DNA from: Bacillus subtilis subsp. subtilis
GTDB lineage: Bacteria; Pseudomonadota; Gammaproteobacteria; Xanthomonadales; Xanthomonadaceae
Direction of reading: 5' to 3'
Length of the DNA stretch: 64,000 bases
NCBI GenBank assembly: GCA_021733645.1
Contig: JAHREJ010000003.1
Coordinates: 1-64,000, forward strand
Shown: positions 49,571 to 58,639 of the stretch, one piece after another
Layout of the letters: each line of letters opens with the position of its first letter
Numbering within the stretch: position 1 is the stretch's first letter
Notes under the pieces: model-generated
Database searches by the model: none
Told to the model about the DNA's origin: nothing
What the model saw: the letters and a program-made list of their open reading frames with translations, nothing else
Program-made: the position numbers and the translations under genes

Positions 49571-50302
49571 TCAGAGGGAAATGCGACGGAACACAAACTC
49601 GGGAATGTTCTTGATCACCATCATGATCGCCCACCAGAAACCGGGCAGGTAGGCCACAGCACGACGGCGGTCGGAGGCACGCACGATGCCCTGGGCGACC
49701 TTGTCGGCCGATGCCCACAACGCGCCCTTCTTGAAATCGTGGGTCATCGGGGTATCGACGAAGCCGGGCTTGATGGTCAGCACGTTGATGCCGCGCTTGA
49801 CCAGTGTCTGCCCCAAGCCACTCAGGAAGGCGGTGACGGCGGCCTTGGCGCTGCCATACAGATAGTTGCTGGCGCGGCCGCGATCACCAGCCACCGAGGA
49901 GATCACGGCAAGGTTGGCTCCGGACGACAGGCGCTGGGCAAGCGCGATGCACAGCGCGATGGTGGAGGTGCCGTTGGTAACAAATTCGCGCATGGCCAGC
50001 TCGACCGACTGCTCGCATGCGCCCTGGTCAGGCAGGGTGCCATGTGCCACCAGCACAGTGTCGATGCCACCAGTGGCGGCCCAGGCGGCATCCAGCATCG
50101 CGGCATGCCCGGGAATCTCGTTCATGTCCAGCACGCAGGCCTCCACGCGTGCGGCGCCGCGCACGCGCAGGTCGGCGGCGATGGCTTCCAGACGCGTGGC
50201 ATTGCGGCCGACCAGGAACAGCGTACTGCCACGCGCCGCGTACAGGCGAGCCACCGATTCGGCAATGGCCGAGGTCGCGCCGATGATGAGAACTTTCTGC
50301 AT
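49571..50302 (-). CDS. DprE2-like short-chain dehydrogenase (polyprenyl-phospho-2-keto-arabinose reductase)
   Basis: The 243-residue classical SDR has GATSAIAESVARLYAARG for cofactor binding and the active-site stretch SSVAGDRGRASNYLYGSAKA with YxxxK. SSVAG-R-R-SN-YGS-KA is close to the same region of mycobacterial DprE2, which reduces decaprenyl-phospho-2-keto-ribose to decaprenyl-phospho-arabinose. Directly upstream (2-base gap) is the DprE1-like gene. Function is assigned from the combined sequence and neighbour evidence; biochemical activity is not known. Confidence 0.78.
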   Translation of the reverse strand: MQKVLIIGATSAIAESVARLYAARGSTLFLVGRNATRLEAIAADLRVRGAARVEACVLDMNEIPGHAAMLDAAWAATGGIDTVLVAHGTLPDQGACEQSVELAMREFVTNGTSTIALCIALAQRLSSGANLAVISSVAGDRGRASNYLYGSAKAAVTAFLSGLGQTLVKRGINVLTIKPGFVDTPMTHDFKKGALWASADKVAQGIVRASDRRRAVAYLPGFWWAIMMVIKNIPEFVFRRISL

Positions 50303-50304
50303 GC

Positions 50305-51615
50305 TTACTCCATGACCCGGCGCCAGAAGCCGGACGAAAAACGGGGATCGATGAACCGGGAAAAGGCTTCCCAGCCCGGATAGGCTTGACGGAACAAGGT
50401 GCCGGACATGCGCGCGTCCTTGGCCGCATACACCGCGCCACCGGCGTCGCTGACGATGCGGTCCAGCCGGTCCAGCATCTTCAGCAGGTCCGGGCCGTCG
50501 TTGGGAAAGTCCAGCGCCAGTGTGGTGCCCGGGCGCGGGAAGGACAGCATACCCAGCGAGGGCCGTTCGCCGAACTCCTTGAGCACGGCCAGGAACGAAC
50601 CCCGCCCGCTGCGCGCGATTTCAGCCAGCAGGGCGGCAGTGGCATCGCGGGCGGTGGCCGGTGGCAGCACGCACTGGTGCTGCAGGAAGCCGCGCGGGCC
50701 ATACATGCGGTTCCAGTGGTTGATGCCGTCCAGCGGATAGAAATAGCGCTGGTAATGGGCCAGGTGGCGCGCGCGGCGTGCCGGCTGGCGCCAGTAGTAC
50801 AGCGTGTTGAACGGACGCAGGGTCAGCCTGTTCACCAGCGACACCGGCGGCACCATCGGCATGCTGCGACGCGGGGCCGAGCCGGGCGTGGCTGCCTGTG
50901 CATCGCCGCGCGCGTGGTCGCCACGCAGGAAGTGGCCGCGGCCCAGCTGTTTGCCGCTGGCCAGGCAGTCGATCCAGGCCACGGTGTACTCAAAGCTGGC
51001 GGCCGACTCGCGCGACAATGCGAAGAAGTCATCCAGCCCATCGAAACGGATCGATTCGGTTTCGATCCACGGCCCGGGCACACGCCGCAGCTGCAGCTCG
51101 GCCCAGCTGATGAAACCGGTCAGGCCGAGGCCACCCACGGTGGCGGCGAACATGCCGGTGGTATCGCCGGGGTCCAGTTCGATGCGTTGGCCGTCGCTGC
51201 GCAGCAGTTCAAGGCGACGCACGTGGTGGCCGAAAGTCCCGGCGCAATGATGGTTCTTGCCATGCACATCGTTGGCGATCGCGCCGCCCACGGTGGCATG
51301 ACGGGTACCGGGCGTGACCGGCAGGAACCAGCCCTGCGGCAGGCCGATGTCGATGATGTCGGCCAGGGTCGCACCGGCCTCGCAGCGGACCACGCCGGTG
51401 GCGGGGTCGAAGTCGATGAAGCGGTCCAGTGCGCGGCTGGTCAGCAGGGTCGCGTCCGGATTCAGGCAGCTATCGCCGTAGCTGCGGCCGTTGCCATGCG
51501 GCAACACGCTGCCCACCTCGGGCAGCGGCAGGGGCGCGTGGCGATCCAGCACCGGCACCAGGCGTTGCTGTACGCGCGGGTAGCGCCCCCACGATTGCCC
51601 GGCCTGCAGGCTCAT
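50305..51615 (-). CDS. DprE1-like FAD-dependent oxidase (polyprenyl-phosphoribose 2'-epimerase subunit)
   Basis: The 436-residue FAD oxidase of the DprE1 family has a flavin-binding segment with HGNGRSYGDSCLN. It also has TPGTRHATVGGAIANDVHGK, matching the TPGTR-VTVGGAIA-D-HGKNHH block that surrounds the flavin in DprE1. The C-terminal YAAKDARMSG keeps the lysine of the mycobacterial YLAKDSR motif. DprE1 oxidises decaprenyl-phosphoribose at C2', the first half of epimerisation to arabinose. It overlaps the ubiA gene by four bases and is followed by the DprE2-like gene. Confidence 0.85.
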   Translation of the reverse strand: MSLQAGQSWGRYPRVQQRLVPVLDRHAPLPLPEVGSVLPHGNGRSYGDSCLNPDATLLTSRALDRFIDFDPATGVVRCEAGATLADIIDIGLPQGWFLPVTPGTRHATVGGAIANDVHGKNHHCAGTFGHHVRRLELLRSDGQRIELDPGDTTGMFAATVGGLGLTGFISWAELQLRRVPGPWIETESIRFDGLDDFFALSRESAASFEYTVAWIDCLASGKQLGRGHFLRGDHARGDAQAATPGSAPRRSMPMVPPVSLVNRLTLRPFNTLYYWRQPARRARHLAHYQRYFYPLDGINHWNRMYGPRGFLQHQCVLPPATARDATAALLAEIARSGRGSFLAVLKEFGERPSLGMLSFPRPGTTLALDFPNDGPDLLKMLDRLDRIVSDAGGAVYAAKDARMSGTLFRQAYPGWEAFSRFIDPRFSSGFWRRVME

Positions 51616-53030
51616 ATTGCCGCGAGCACGATGACCACGCCCAGGCCGATCACGATCTGGCTGACCCGGTCGGTGGCGGCAAACACGATCGGGTCATCGT
51701 GCATGTCGCCGCGGTGCGACACGATCCACATGCGGCTGATCCAGTACAGCAGGATCGGGCACAACAGCCACAGCAGTTTGGGATGGCGGTACAGCTCCAG
51801 GCTTTCCGGGCTGTTGATGTACAGCGCGAACACCAGCACGCCGATGTAGCCGGCGGCCGCGCCCAGCGACTGCACCAGCGGCAGGTCGGCCACCGAGTAG
51901 CCGCGCCCGATGGCCAGGTCCTTGCCCTCGGCCAGTGCAGCGGCCAGCTCGGTGTACCGCTTGAGCATGGCCAGGCTCAGGAACACGAACATCGAGAACG
52001 CCAGCAGCCAGAACGACAGCTCCGAACCGATGGCCACGGTGCCACCGATGATGCGCACCGTGTAAAGCGCCGCCAGCAACACCACGTCGATCATCACGAT
52101 GCGCTTGAGCTTGAGCGAATAGCCCAGGGTCATCACGTAATAGCACAGCAGTACCGCGGCGAACTCCAGGCTGCACAGCAGGGCCAACGCGAAGCCGACC
52201 ACGGTCAGCAGCGGCGCCACCAGCAAGCCATGCAGCAGCGGCAGGCGACCGGCAGCGAAGGGGCGTTTGCGCTTGCGCGCGTGCATGCGGTCCGGGGTCA
52301 GGTCGAGCAGGTCGTTGAGGACGTACACCCCGGACGCGCACAGCCCGAAGGCCAGGAACGCGGTGGCCGCATCGACCAGCGCGATCGGATCCAGGAAGCG
52401 ATGGGCGGTCAGCAGCGGCACCAGCACCAACAGGTTCTTCAGCCACTGGTAGATGCGCAGCGCCTTGATCCAGGTGAGCAGGCCACCGTTCTGCGCCGGC
52501 AGGTGGGCCAGCACCTCGGTATGGCGGGCGGCATCCCGGGCCAGGCGCTCGCCGTTGTTGACCACGATCGCACCGCCGGCGCGTTCCCACACCTGCAGAT
52601 CGACACGGCCATTGCCCATGTAGTCGAAGCCGCGTTCGCCGAAGCGCTCGGCCAGCGCGGCGCCCTTGTTGCGGCCGGACAGGTTGGTGTGGCCATCGCT
52701 GGCGATGACCTGTTCAAACAAACCCAAGTGGTCGGCGATCGGCTGGACCAGCAACTGGTCAGAGGCGGTGCACAGCACGCGCGGGCGCTGGGAGGTGGTG
52801 CGCAGGATCTCCAGCACGCGCTCGTCGTAGGGCAGCGTCTCGGCGGGCAACTGCACGCGTTGCGCGAGCTTGCGCTTCACGGCCGCCTTGCCGCCGAGCA
52901 GCCAGAACGGGATCAGGAACACGTACAGCGGATTTCGTGCCAGCAGGGCCAGCAGCGACTCATAGAGGATGTCTGAGCGGAGCAGGGTACCGTCGAGGTC
53001 AACGCACAATGCGCGATCGGGCGTGGTCAC
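51612..53030 (-). CDS. HAD phosphatase - UbiA prenyltransferase fusion (polyprenyl-phosphate phosphoribosyltransferase)
   Basis: The 472-residue two-domain protein has an N-terminal HAD domain (DLDGTLLRSD, CTASDQLL, and motif IV written YMGNGRVDLQVWERAG with Asn at the first acidic position). It is followed by a UbiA-type membrane domain with NDLLDLTPDRMHARKRKRPFA (first acidic motif) and further helices with DVVLLAALYTVRIIGG. Mycobacterial UbiA (Rv3806c) makes decaprenyl-phosphoryl-5-phosphoribose from PRPP, and the fused phosphatase could remove the 5-phosphate. It starts at GTG 53030; no in-frame ATG near by gives a better N-terminus. It is first in the - strand glycan operon. Confidence 0.83.
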   Translation of the reverse strand: MTTPDRALCVDLDGTLLRSDILYESLLALLARNPLYVFLIPFWLLGGKAAVKRKLAQRVQLPAETLPYDERVLEILRTTSQRPRVLCTASDQLLVQPIADHLGLFEQVIASDGHTNLSGRNKGAALAERFGERGFDYMGNGRVDLQVWERAGGAIVVNNGERLARDAARHTEVLAHLPAQNGGLLTWIKALRIYQWLKNLLVLVPLLTAHRFLDPIALVDAATAFLAFGLCASGVYVLNDLLDLTPDRMHARKRKRPFAAGRLPLLHGLLVAPLLTVVGFALALLCSLEFAAVLLCYYVMTLGYSLKLKRIVMIDVVLLAALYTVRIIGGTVAIGSELSFWLLAFSMFVFLSLAMLKRYTELAAALAEGKDLAIGRGYSVADLPLVQSLGAAAGYIGVLVFALYINSPESLELYRHPKLLWLLCPILLYWISRMWIVSHRGDMHDDPIVFAATDRVSQIVIGLGVVIVLAAI

Positions 53031-53161
53031 GGCGAGGGTGCCTTTGCGGGATTTTGTGGAAAACGAAGCATAGGCCAGCCCTGAATGTCCTGAAGATCCA
53101 CAGCGGATCATGAAAGAATGATAAAGGAAGCCGTCTATGGAAACCGGCTGTGGCCGCTGGA

Positions 53162-54142
53162 TCAGAGCGTGCGCCGCCGCCGTGCGCCCAGCTCGAGCGC
53201 CCCCACGGCCAGCATGCCGACCAGCACCGCCAGCCACAGGCTGGCCAGGCGGATGCCGATGGCCACGGTGAGCGATGTGTCGGCGGGCACGCCACAGGCG
53301 GCCAGCATCACCACGATGGCCGCCTCGGTGGTGCCGACCCCTCCGGGTACGAAAGACAGCGCGCCGATCAGCATGGCCAGCGGGTAGATGCCCAACGCCA
53401 AGGGCCACGGCAGCTCGATGCCCACCGCGTGGCAGAGCACCGCAAAGGCGGCGGCGGTGAGCAGCCAGGCCACGCTGCCCAGAGCGGTGGCCGGCAGCAG
53501 CAGGCGCACCCGCAGCAGCGGGCCCAGCGCGCTGGCCCCATCCACCAGGAAGTGACCCAGGCGGCGTGCCATCGCGCCGGGTAGCCAATGCACGACACGG
53601 CTGGTCGCACCGGCCAGCGGCGGCCAGCAGGCCAGCGCCGCCAGCACCAGCAGGACGGCCAGGATGATTGCCGCAAACGCCCCGAACAGCGCCACCAGCG
53701 TCGCAGCCGCAGCCGCCATCACGGTGATGACCAGCAGATCCAGTGCGCGTTCGAAGATGAATGTGGTGAGCGTGACGCGGGCGGGTACGCCCTGCCAGCC
53801 GAAATAGCGGATGCGCAGCAACTCGCCGGCCTTGCCGGGTGAGGCAGTGAATGCAAACCCGGCCAGATAGGCGGCAAGGCCGCTGGCCCAGCTTCCGTGC
53901 GCATGCCCTTGTGCAGACAGCACCAGGCGCCAGCGCTGGTAACGGACCATATAACTGGCCAGCACCAGCAGAACGCAGGTGCCCAGGGGGGCTGTCAGTT
54001 GCCCCAATCGCGACAGGATGTGCCGGTCGCGATCGAGGTACCACAACGCCAGCAGGTAAACGGTGGCGATGACCACCACCCAGCCTGCCGCGCGCCCCCG
54101 ACGCGCCGGCGATGCCGGCACTGGGGGCGTGCCGTCCACCAT
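53162..54142 (-). CDS. Flippase-like LPG-synthase-TM (UPF0104) membrane protein
   Basis: The 326-residue protein has about eight membrane helices and family signatures [14 protein letters not shown] and [20 protein letters not shown]. Members (AglD/MprF transmembrane domain/UPF0104) move lipid-linked molecules across the membrane. The gene directly abuts etfA (no gap) and lies just upstream of the ubiA-fusion operon, with 131 bases between. It may belong to the etf transcript by position but to the glycan system by function. Confidence 0.82.
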   Translation of the reverse strand: MVDGTPPVPASPARRGRAAGWVVVIATVYLLALWYLDRDRHILSRLGQLTAPLGTCVLLVLASYMVRYQRWRLVLSAQGHAHGSWASGLAAYLAGFAFTASPGKAGELLRIRYFGWQGVPARVTLTTFIFERALDLLVITVMAAAAATLVALFGAFAAIILAVLLVLAALACWPPLAGATSRVVHWLPGAMARRLGHFLVDGASALGPLLRVRLLLPATALGSVAWLLTAAAFAVLCHAVGIELPWPLALGIYPLAMLIGALSFVPGGVGTTEAAIVVMLAACGVPADTSLTVAIGIRLASLWLAVLVGMLAVGALELGARRRRTL

Positions 54143-55081
54143 TTACAGCGCCGCTTCCAGCTCCGGCAACAGCGTGAACAGGTCACCCACCAGGCCGATG
54201 TCGGCGATCTCGAAGATCGGCGAATCCGGGTCCTTGTTGATCGCCACGATGGTGCCGGCGTCCTTGATCCCGGTCAGGTGCTGGATGGCGCCGCTGATGC
54301 CGACGGCCACGTACAGCTCCGGCGAGATGATCTTGCCGGTCTGGCCCACCTGCAGGTCGCTGGGCACGTAGCCGGCATCCACCGCGGCGCGCGAGGCACC
54401 CACGGCGGCGCCGAGCTTGTCGGCCAGCTGGAAGATCACCTTGAAGTTCTCTTCCGAACCCACGCCGCGGCCGCCGGAGACCACGCGCTTGGCGCTCTGC
54501 AGGTCCGGGCGGTCGGTGGCGCCGGCGGCCAGGCCGATGAAGCGGGTGTGGGTCGGCAGGGCCGCGTCCACGGTCGCCGCTTCAATGGCGGCACTGCCGC
54601 CCTTGGCCGCTTGGGGCCAGGACGCGGCACGCACGGTGGCCACCACGATCTGGTCGGCCGGGACGTCCACGGTGATGATCGCGTTGCCGGCGTAGATCGG
54701 GCGCTTGAAGCTGTGGCTGCCTTCCACCGTCATCAGGTCGGAGACCTGGTTGACCCCCAGCAGGGCGGCCACGCACGGCATCAGGTCCTTGCCGAAGGTG
54801 GTCGAAGGGCCGAACACGTGGGTGTAGCCGGCGGCCAGCTGCGCGATCTGCGGGGCCAGCACCTGGGCCAGCGCCTGCGCGTTGGCGGCGTTGGTCACGG
54901 TCAGCACCTTGGCCACCCCGGCCAGCTGCGCCGCGTCGGCGGCCACGGCGGCCGGGTCGGCGGCCAGCACCAGCACGTCGATGCTGGCGCCGCTGATGGC
55001 CGCCGCTGCGCTGACGGTCTTGGCGGTGGCGGCGTTGAGCTTGCCGTCATGGTGTTCGGCAACAATGAGGATCTTGGTCAT
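54143..55081 (-). CDS. etfA: Electron transfer flavoprotein alpha subunit
   Basis: The 312-residue ETF alpha subunit has an N-terminal domain ([24 protein letters not shown]) and the C-terminal FAD-binding segment [72 protein letters not shown]. It carries electrons from acyl-CoA dehydrogenases to ETF:quinone oxidoreductase. It overlaps etfB by one base (TAATG). etfA is the right boundary gene of the xanthomonad LPS cluster. Confidence 0.96.
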   Translation of the reverse strand: MTKILIVAEHHDGKLNAATAKTVSAAAAISGASIDVLVLAADPAAVAADAAQLAGVAKVLTVTNAANAQALAQVLAPQIAQLAAGYTHVFGPSTTFGKDLMPCVAALLGVNQVSDLMTVEGSHSFKRPIYAGNAIITVDVPADQIVVATVRAASWPQAAKGGSAAIEAATVDAALPTHTRFIGLAAGATDRPDLQSAKRVVSGGRGVGSEENFKVIFQLADKLGAAVGASRAAVDAGYVPSDLQVGQTGKIISPELYVAVGISGAIQHLTGIKDAGTIVAINKDPDSPIFEIADIGLVGDLFTLLPELEAAL

Positions 55082-55827
55082 TACAGCAACCCCTTCTGCT
55101 TGAGTGCGGCGACCAGTTCGGCCGCGTCCTTGACCATCACGCCCTTGCTGCGCTTGACCGGCGCGGCGTATTGGGTGGTCTTGAAGGTATCGGCGGCGTC
55201 CACGCCGAGGTCTCCCAGCTGCAGGGTCTCCAGCGGTTTGGCCTTGGCCTTCATGATGTCCGGCAGCTTGATGAAGCGCGGCTCGTTCAGGCGCAGGTCG
55301 GTGGTGACCACGGCCGGCAGGTCCACTTCCAGGGTTTCCAGGCCGGCGTCGACTTCACGGGTCACCGTGGCCTTGCCGTCGGCAATGTCCAGCTTGCTGG
55401 CGAAGGTGGCCTGCGGGCGGCCCCACAGCGTGGCCAGCATCTGGCCGGTCTGGTTGGCATCGTCGTCGATGGCCTGCTTGCCCAGGATCACCAGGTCCGG
55501 CTGTTCCTTCTCCACCAGCTTGAGCAGGGTGCGTGCGGCGGTCAGCGGCTGGATGGCCTGGTCGGTGACCACATGGATGGCGCGGTTGGCGCCCATGGCC
55601 AGGCCAGTGCGCAGGTGCGCCTGGGCGTCGGCCGGGGCGATGGTGACCACCACGACCTCGGTGGCGATGCCTTTGTCACGCAGACGCAGGGCTTCTTCCA
55701 GCGCGATTTCGTCAAAGGGGTTGGGCGACAGCTTGACGCCATCGGTGACCACGCCGGAACCGTCCGGCTTGACCTGAATGCGGACGTTGTAGTCCACCAC
55801 GCGCTTGTACGCGACGAGGATTTTCAT
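55081..55827 (-). CDS. etfB: Electron transfer flavoprotein beta subunit
   Basis: The 248-residue ETF beta subunit has MKILVAYKRVVDYNVRIQVK, NPFDEIALEEALRLRDKG and the AMP-binding/recognition region VILGKQAIDDDANQTGQMLATLWGRPQATFASK, then PAVVTTDLRLNEPRFIKLPDIMKAKAKP. It forms the heterodimer with EtfA. Its start is 55827, and a REP-like palindrome lies in its 5' leader. A promoter (TTCGCA, 18 bp, TAGAAT at 55955-55926) is plausible. Confidence 0.96.
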   Translation of the reverse strand: MKILVAYKRVVDYNVRIQVKPDGSGVVTDGVKLSPNPFDEIALEEALRLRDKGIATEVVVVTIAPADAQAHLRTGLAMGANRAIHVVTDQAIQPLTAARTLLKLVEKEQPDLVILGKQAIDDDANQTGQMLATLWGRPQATFASKLDIADGKATVTREVDAGLETLEVDLPAVVTTDLRLNEPRFIKLPDIMKAKAKPLETLQLGDLGVDAADTFKTTQYAAPVKRSKGVMVKDAAELVAALKQKGLL

Positions 55828-55843
55828 CTGGTGCTCGATCCTT

Positions 55844-55867
55844 GTAGTACCGGCCGCTGGCCGGCTC
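55844..55867. repeat. REP-like palindrome in the etfB leader
   Basis: GTAGTACCGGCC followed by GCTGGCCGGCTC, the GTAG head plus inverted GC arms. It lies 17-40 bases upstream of the etfB start. Confidence 0.55.
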
Positions 55868-55925
55868 ACAGTAACGGGGAACGCCCGGCTCTTGACCAGC
55901 AACCGGTTCGGGGGGTGGGACCCGG

Positions 55926-55955
55926 ATTCTAACTGGCTGGAGGCGACCATGCGAA
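55926..55955 (-). promoter_or_regulatory. Candidate etfB promoter
   Basis: On the - strand TTCGCA (55955-55950), 18 bp, TAGAAT (55931-55926). It is about 99 bases before the etfB start, in the divergent gap with rmlB. Confidence 0.4.
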
Positions 55956-56109
55956 TGCGTATGGTGATGCTGCGCTGCCGCATGAAATGTGACGCACCTG
56001 GCGTTGTTCACGTGCCGCAGGCAGTGGTGAAGACGGCTGCAATGTATCCTGTTGCGCTGATTCGGAACGCCACACAGGCCGTTTCGTGCACCCAACAGGA
56101 GAACAGGTA

Positions 56110-57165
56110 GTGCCCACATGGCTTGTCACCGGCGGAGCCGGATTCATTGGCGGTAACTTTGTCCTCGAAGCGGTGGCCAAAGGCGTTCGGGTCATCAATT
56201 TGGACGCGCTGACCTACGCGGGCAACCTGAAGACGCTGGCCCCGCTGGACGGCAACCCCGACCACGTTTTCGTGCACGGCGACATCGGCGACCACTCGCT
56301 GGTGGCGCGCCTGCTGGCCGAGCACCAGCCCGATGCGGTCCTGAACTTCGCTGCCGAAAGCCACGTCGATCGTTCCATCGACGGTCCCGGCGCGTTCATC
56401 CAGACCAACGTGGTTGGCACCCTGGCGCTGCTTGAGACCGTGCGCGACTACTGGAAGGCGCTGCCGGCCGACAAGGGCGCGGCGTTCCGCTTCCTGCATG
56501 TGTCCACCGACGAGGTGTACGGCACCCTGGGCGAGACCGGCAAATTCACTGAAACCACCCCGTTCGCACCCAACTCGCCGTACTCGGCGTCCAAGGCCGC
56601 CTCGGACCATCTGGTGCGTGCGTTCCACCACACCTACGGGCTGCCGGTGCTGACCACCAACTGCTCCAACAACTACGGCCCGTACCACTTCCCCGAGAAG
56701 CTGATCCCACTGGTGATCGCCAAGGCGCTGGCCGGCGAGCCGCTGCCGGTGTACGGCGATGGCAGGCAGGTGCGCGACTGGCTGTTCGTGTCCGACCACT
56801 GCGAAGCGATCCGCACCGTGCTGGCCAAGGGCCAGGTGGGCGAGACCTACAACGTGGGGGGCAATTCGGAAAAGCAGAACATCGAAGTGGTGCACGCGAT
56901 CTGCGCGCTGCTGGATGCCCGCCGTCCGCGCGAAGACGGTCAGCCGCGCAGCAGCCAGATCACCTACGTCGCCGACCGCCCCGGCCATGACCGCCGCTAT
57001 GCGATCGACGCCAGCAAGTTGAAGGACCAGCTGGGCTGGGAGCCGAAGTACACCTTCGAGCAGGGCATCGGCTTCACCGTGGACTGGTACCTGGACAACC
57101 AGGCATGGGTCAACGGCGTGCTTGATGGCAGCTACCGCCTGCAGCGCATCGGCACCGCCGCCTGA
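56110..57165 (+). CDS. rmlB: dTDP-glucose 4,6-dehydratase
   Basis: Second enzyme of dTDP-L-rhamnose synthesis. The 351-residue protein has NAD motif [38 protein letters not shown], catalytic YSASK ([13 protein letters not shown]) and [18 protein letters not shown]. The GTG at 56110 is chosen because AGGAGA lies about eight bases upstream; the in-frame GTG at 56086 lies ahead of that site. First gene of the rmlBACD operon. Confidence 0.95.
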   Translation: MPTWLVTGGAGFIGGNFVLEAVAKGVRVINLDALTYAGNLKTLAPLDGNPDHVFVHGDIGDHSLVARLLAEHQPDAVLNFAAESHVDRSIDGPGAFIQTNVVGTLALLETVRDYWKALPADKGAAFRFLHVSTDEVYGTLGETGKFTETTPFAPNSPYSASKAASDHLVRAFHHTYGLPVLTTNCSNNYGPYHFPEKLIPLVIAKALAGEPLPVYGDGRQVRDWLFVSDHCEAIRTVLAKGQVGETYNVGGNSEKQNIEVVHAICALLDARRPREDGQPRSSQITYVADRPGHDRRYAIDASKLKDQLGWEPKYTFEQGIGFTVDWYLDNQAWVNGVLDGSYRLQRIGTAA

Positions 57166-57197
57166 GTGGCGGCCATCCACGGACAGAGGAATACCGC

Positions 57198-58085
57198 ATG
57201 ACTCAACGCAAGGGCATCATCCTGGCGGGCGGATCGGGCACGCGCCTGTACCCGATCACCAAAGGCGTCAGCAAGCAGCTGCTGCCGGTCTACGACAAAC
57301 CGATGATCTATTACCCGCTCAGCGTGCTGATGCTGGCCGGTATCCGCGACGTGCTGATCATCAACACGCCGCACGAGCAGGCGCTGTTCCAGGCACTGCT
57401 GGGCGACGGGTCGCAGTGGGGCATGAACATCGAGTACGCCGTGCAGCCCAGTCCCGATGGGCTGGCGCAGGCGTACCTGATCGGCCGCGACTTCGTCGAC
57501 GGCAAGCCGAGCTGCCTGGTACTGGGCGACAACATCTTCCACGGTCATGGCCTGCGCGAAGTGCTGCGCAATGCCGACCAGCGTGATACCGGCGCCACCG
57601 TGTTCGGCTACTGGGTCAACGATCCGGAGCGCTACGGCGTGGCCGAATTCGACAAGGCCGGCAAGGTCATCGACCTGGTCGAGAAGCCGGAAAAGCCCCG
57701 GTCGAACTACGCCGTGACCGGCCTGTACTTCTACGATGGCAACGCCAGCCACCACGCCGCCGAGCTGAAGCCTTCGCCACGCGGCGAGCTGGAAATCACC
57801 GACCTCAACCAGCGCTACCTGCGCGAGGGCAACCTGCACCTGGAAGCACTGGGTCGCGGCTATGCGTGGTTGGATACAGGCACCCACCAGTCGTTGCTGG
57901 AAGCGTCCAACTTCATCGAAACCATCCAGACCCGCCAGGGCCTGCAGGTGTGCTGCCCGGAAGAAATCGCTTTCGGCCAGGGCTGGATCAACGCCGAGCA
58001 GCTGGAGGCGCTGGCCGCCCCGCTGATCAAGAACGGGTACGGCCAGTACCTGCATACGCTGGCCGTACGAGGAGTTGTACCGTGA
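57198..58085 (+). CDS. rmlA: Glucose-1-phosphate thymidylyltransferase
   Basis: Makes dTDP-glucose from dTTP and glucose-1-phosphate. The 295-residue protein has the pyrophosphorylase signature [37 protein letters not shown], and [20 protein letters not shown]. An AGAGGAA ribosome-binding site lies upstream. In Xanthomonas the order B-A-C-D is the same. Its stop overlaps the rmlC start (GTGA). Confidence 0.96.
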   Translation: MTQRKGIILAGGSGTRLYPITKGVSKQLLPVYDKPMIYYPLSVLMLAGIRDVLIINTPHEQALFQALLGDGSQWGMNIEYAVQPSPDGLAQAYLIGRDFVDGKPSCLVLGDNIFHGHGLREVLRNADQRDTGATVFGYWVNDPERYGVAEFDKAGKVIDLVEKPEKPRSNYAVTGLYFYDGNASHHAAELKPSPRGELEITDLNQRYLREGNLHLEALGRGYAWLDTGTHQSLLEASNFIETIQTRQGLQVCCPEEIAFGQGWINAEQLEALAAPLIKNGYGQYLHTLAVRGVVP

Positions 58086-58639
58086 AGATCATTGAAACCA
58101 AGCTGCCCGGTTGCGTGGTGATCGAACCGGCGGTATTCGGCGACGAGCGTGGCTTCTTCTTTGAAACCTGGAATGCCGAGCGTTTCGGCCAGCACGGCCT
58201 GCCCACGAAGTTCGTGCAGAGCAATGTGTCCACCTCGGCCAAGGGCGTGCTGCGGGGCCTGCATTACCAGTGGCCGCGCCCGCAGGGCAAGCTGGTCAGC
58301 GTGCTGGAAGGTGAGGTGTACGACGTGGCGGTGGATATCCGTCGCGGCTCGCCGACCTTCGGCCAGTGGGAAGCGGTGGTGCTGAGCGCGGAGAACAAGA
58401 AGCAGTTCTGGATCCCGGAAGGCTTCGCGCATGGCTTTGCGGTGCTGTCCGAGCGCGCGGTCTTCAGCTACCTGTGCACCGAGGTGTATCTGAAGGATTT
58501 CGATGCCGGCGTGCGCTGGAATGATGCCGACATCGCCGTGGACTGGCCGATCAGTGGCCCGACGCTGTCGGCCAAGGATGAGGCGGCGCCGTTCCTGAAG
58601 GACATCGCCGAAGATCGCCTGCCGGTCTATCAGCCGTGA
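58082..58639 (+). CDS. rmlC: dTDP-4-dehydrorhamnose 3,5-epimerase
   Basis: The 185-residue cupin epimerase has [46 protein letters not shown] and [11 protein letters not shown], with active-site His in RGLHYQ and an Asp in [10 protein letters not shown]. It starts at GTG 58082 with GGAG upstream; a longer in-frame start at 57866 lies inside rmlA. It overlaps rmlA and rmlD by four bases each. Confidence 0.95.
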   Translation: MKIIETKLPGCVVIEPAVFGDERGFFFETWNAERFGQHGLPTKFVQSNVSTSAKGVLRGLHYQWPRPQGKLVSVLEGEVYDVAVDIRRGSPTFGQWEAVVLSAENKKQFWIPEGFAHGFAVLSERAVFSYLCTEVYLKDFDAGVRWNDADIAVDWPISGPTLSAKDEAAPFLKDIAEDRLPVYQP

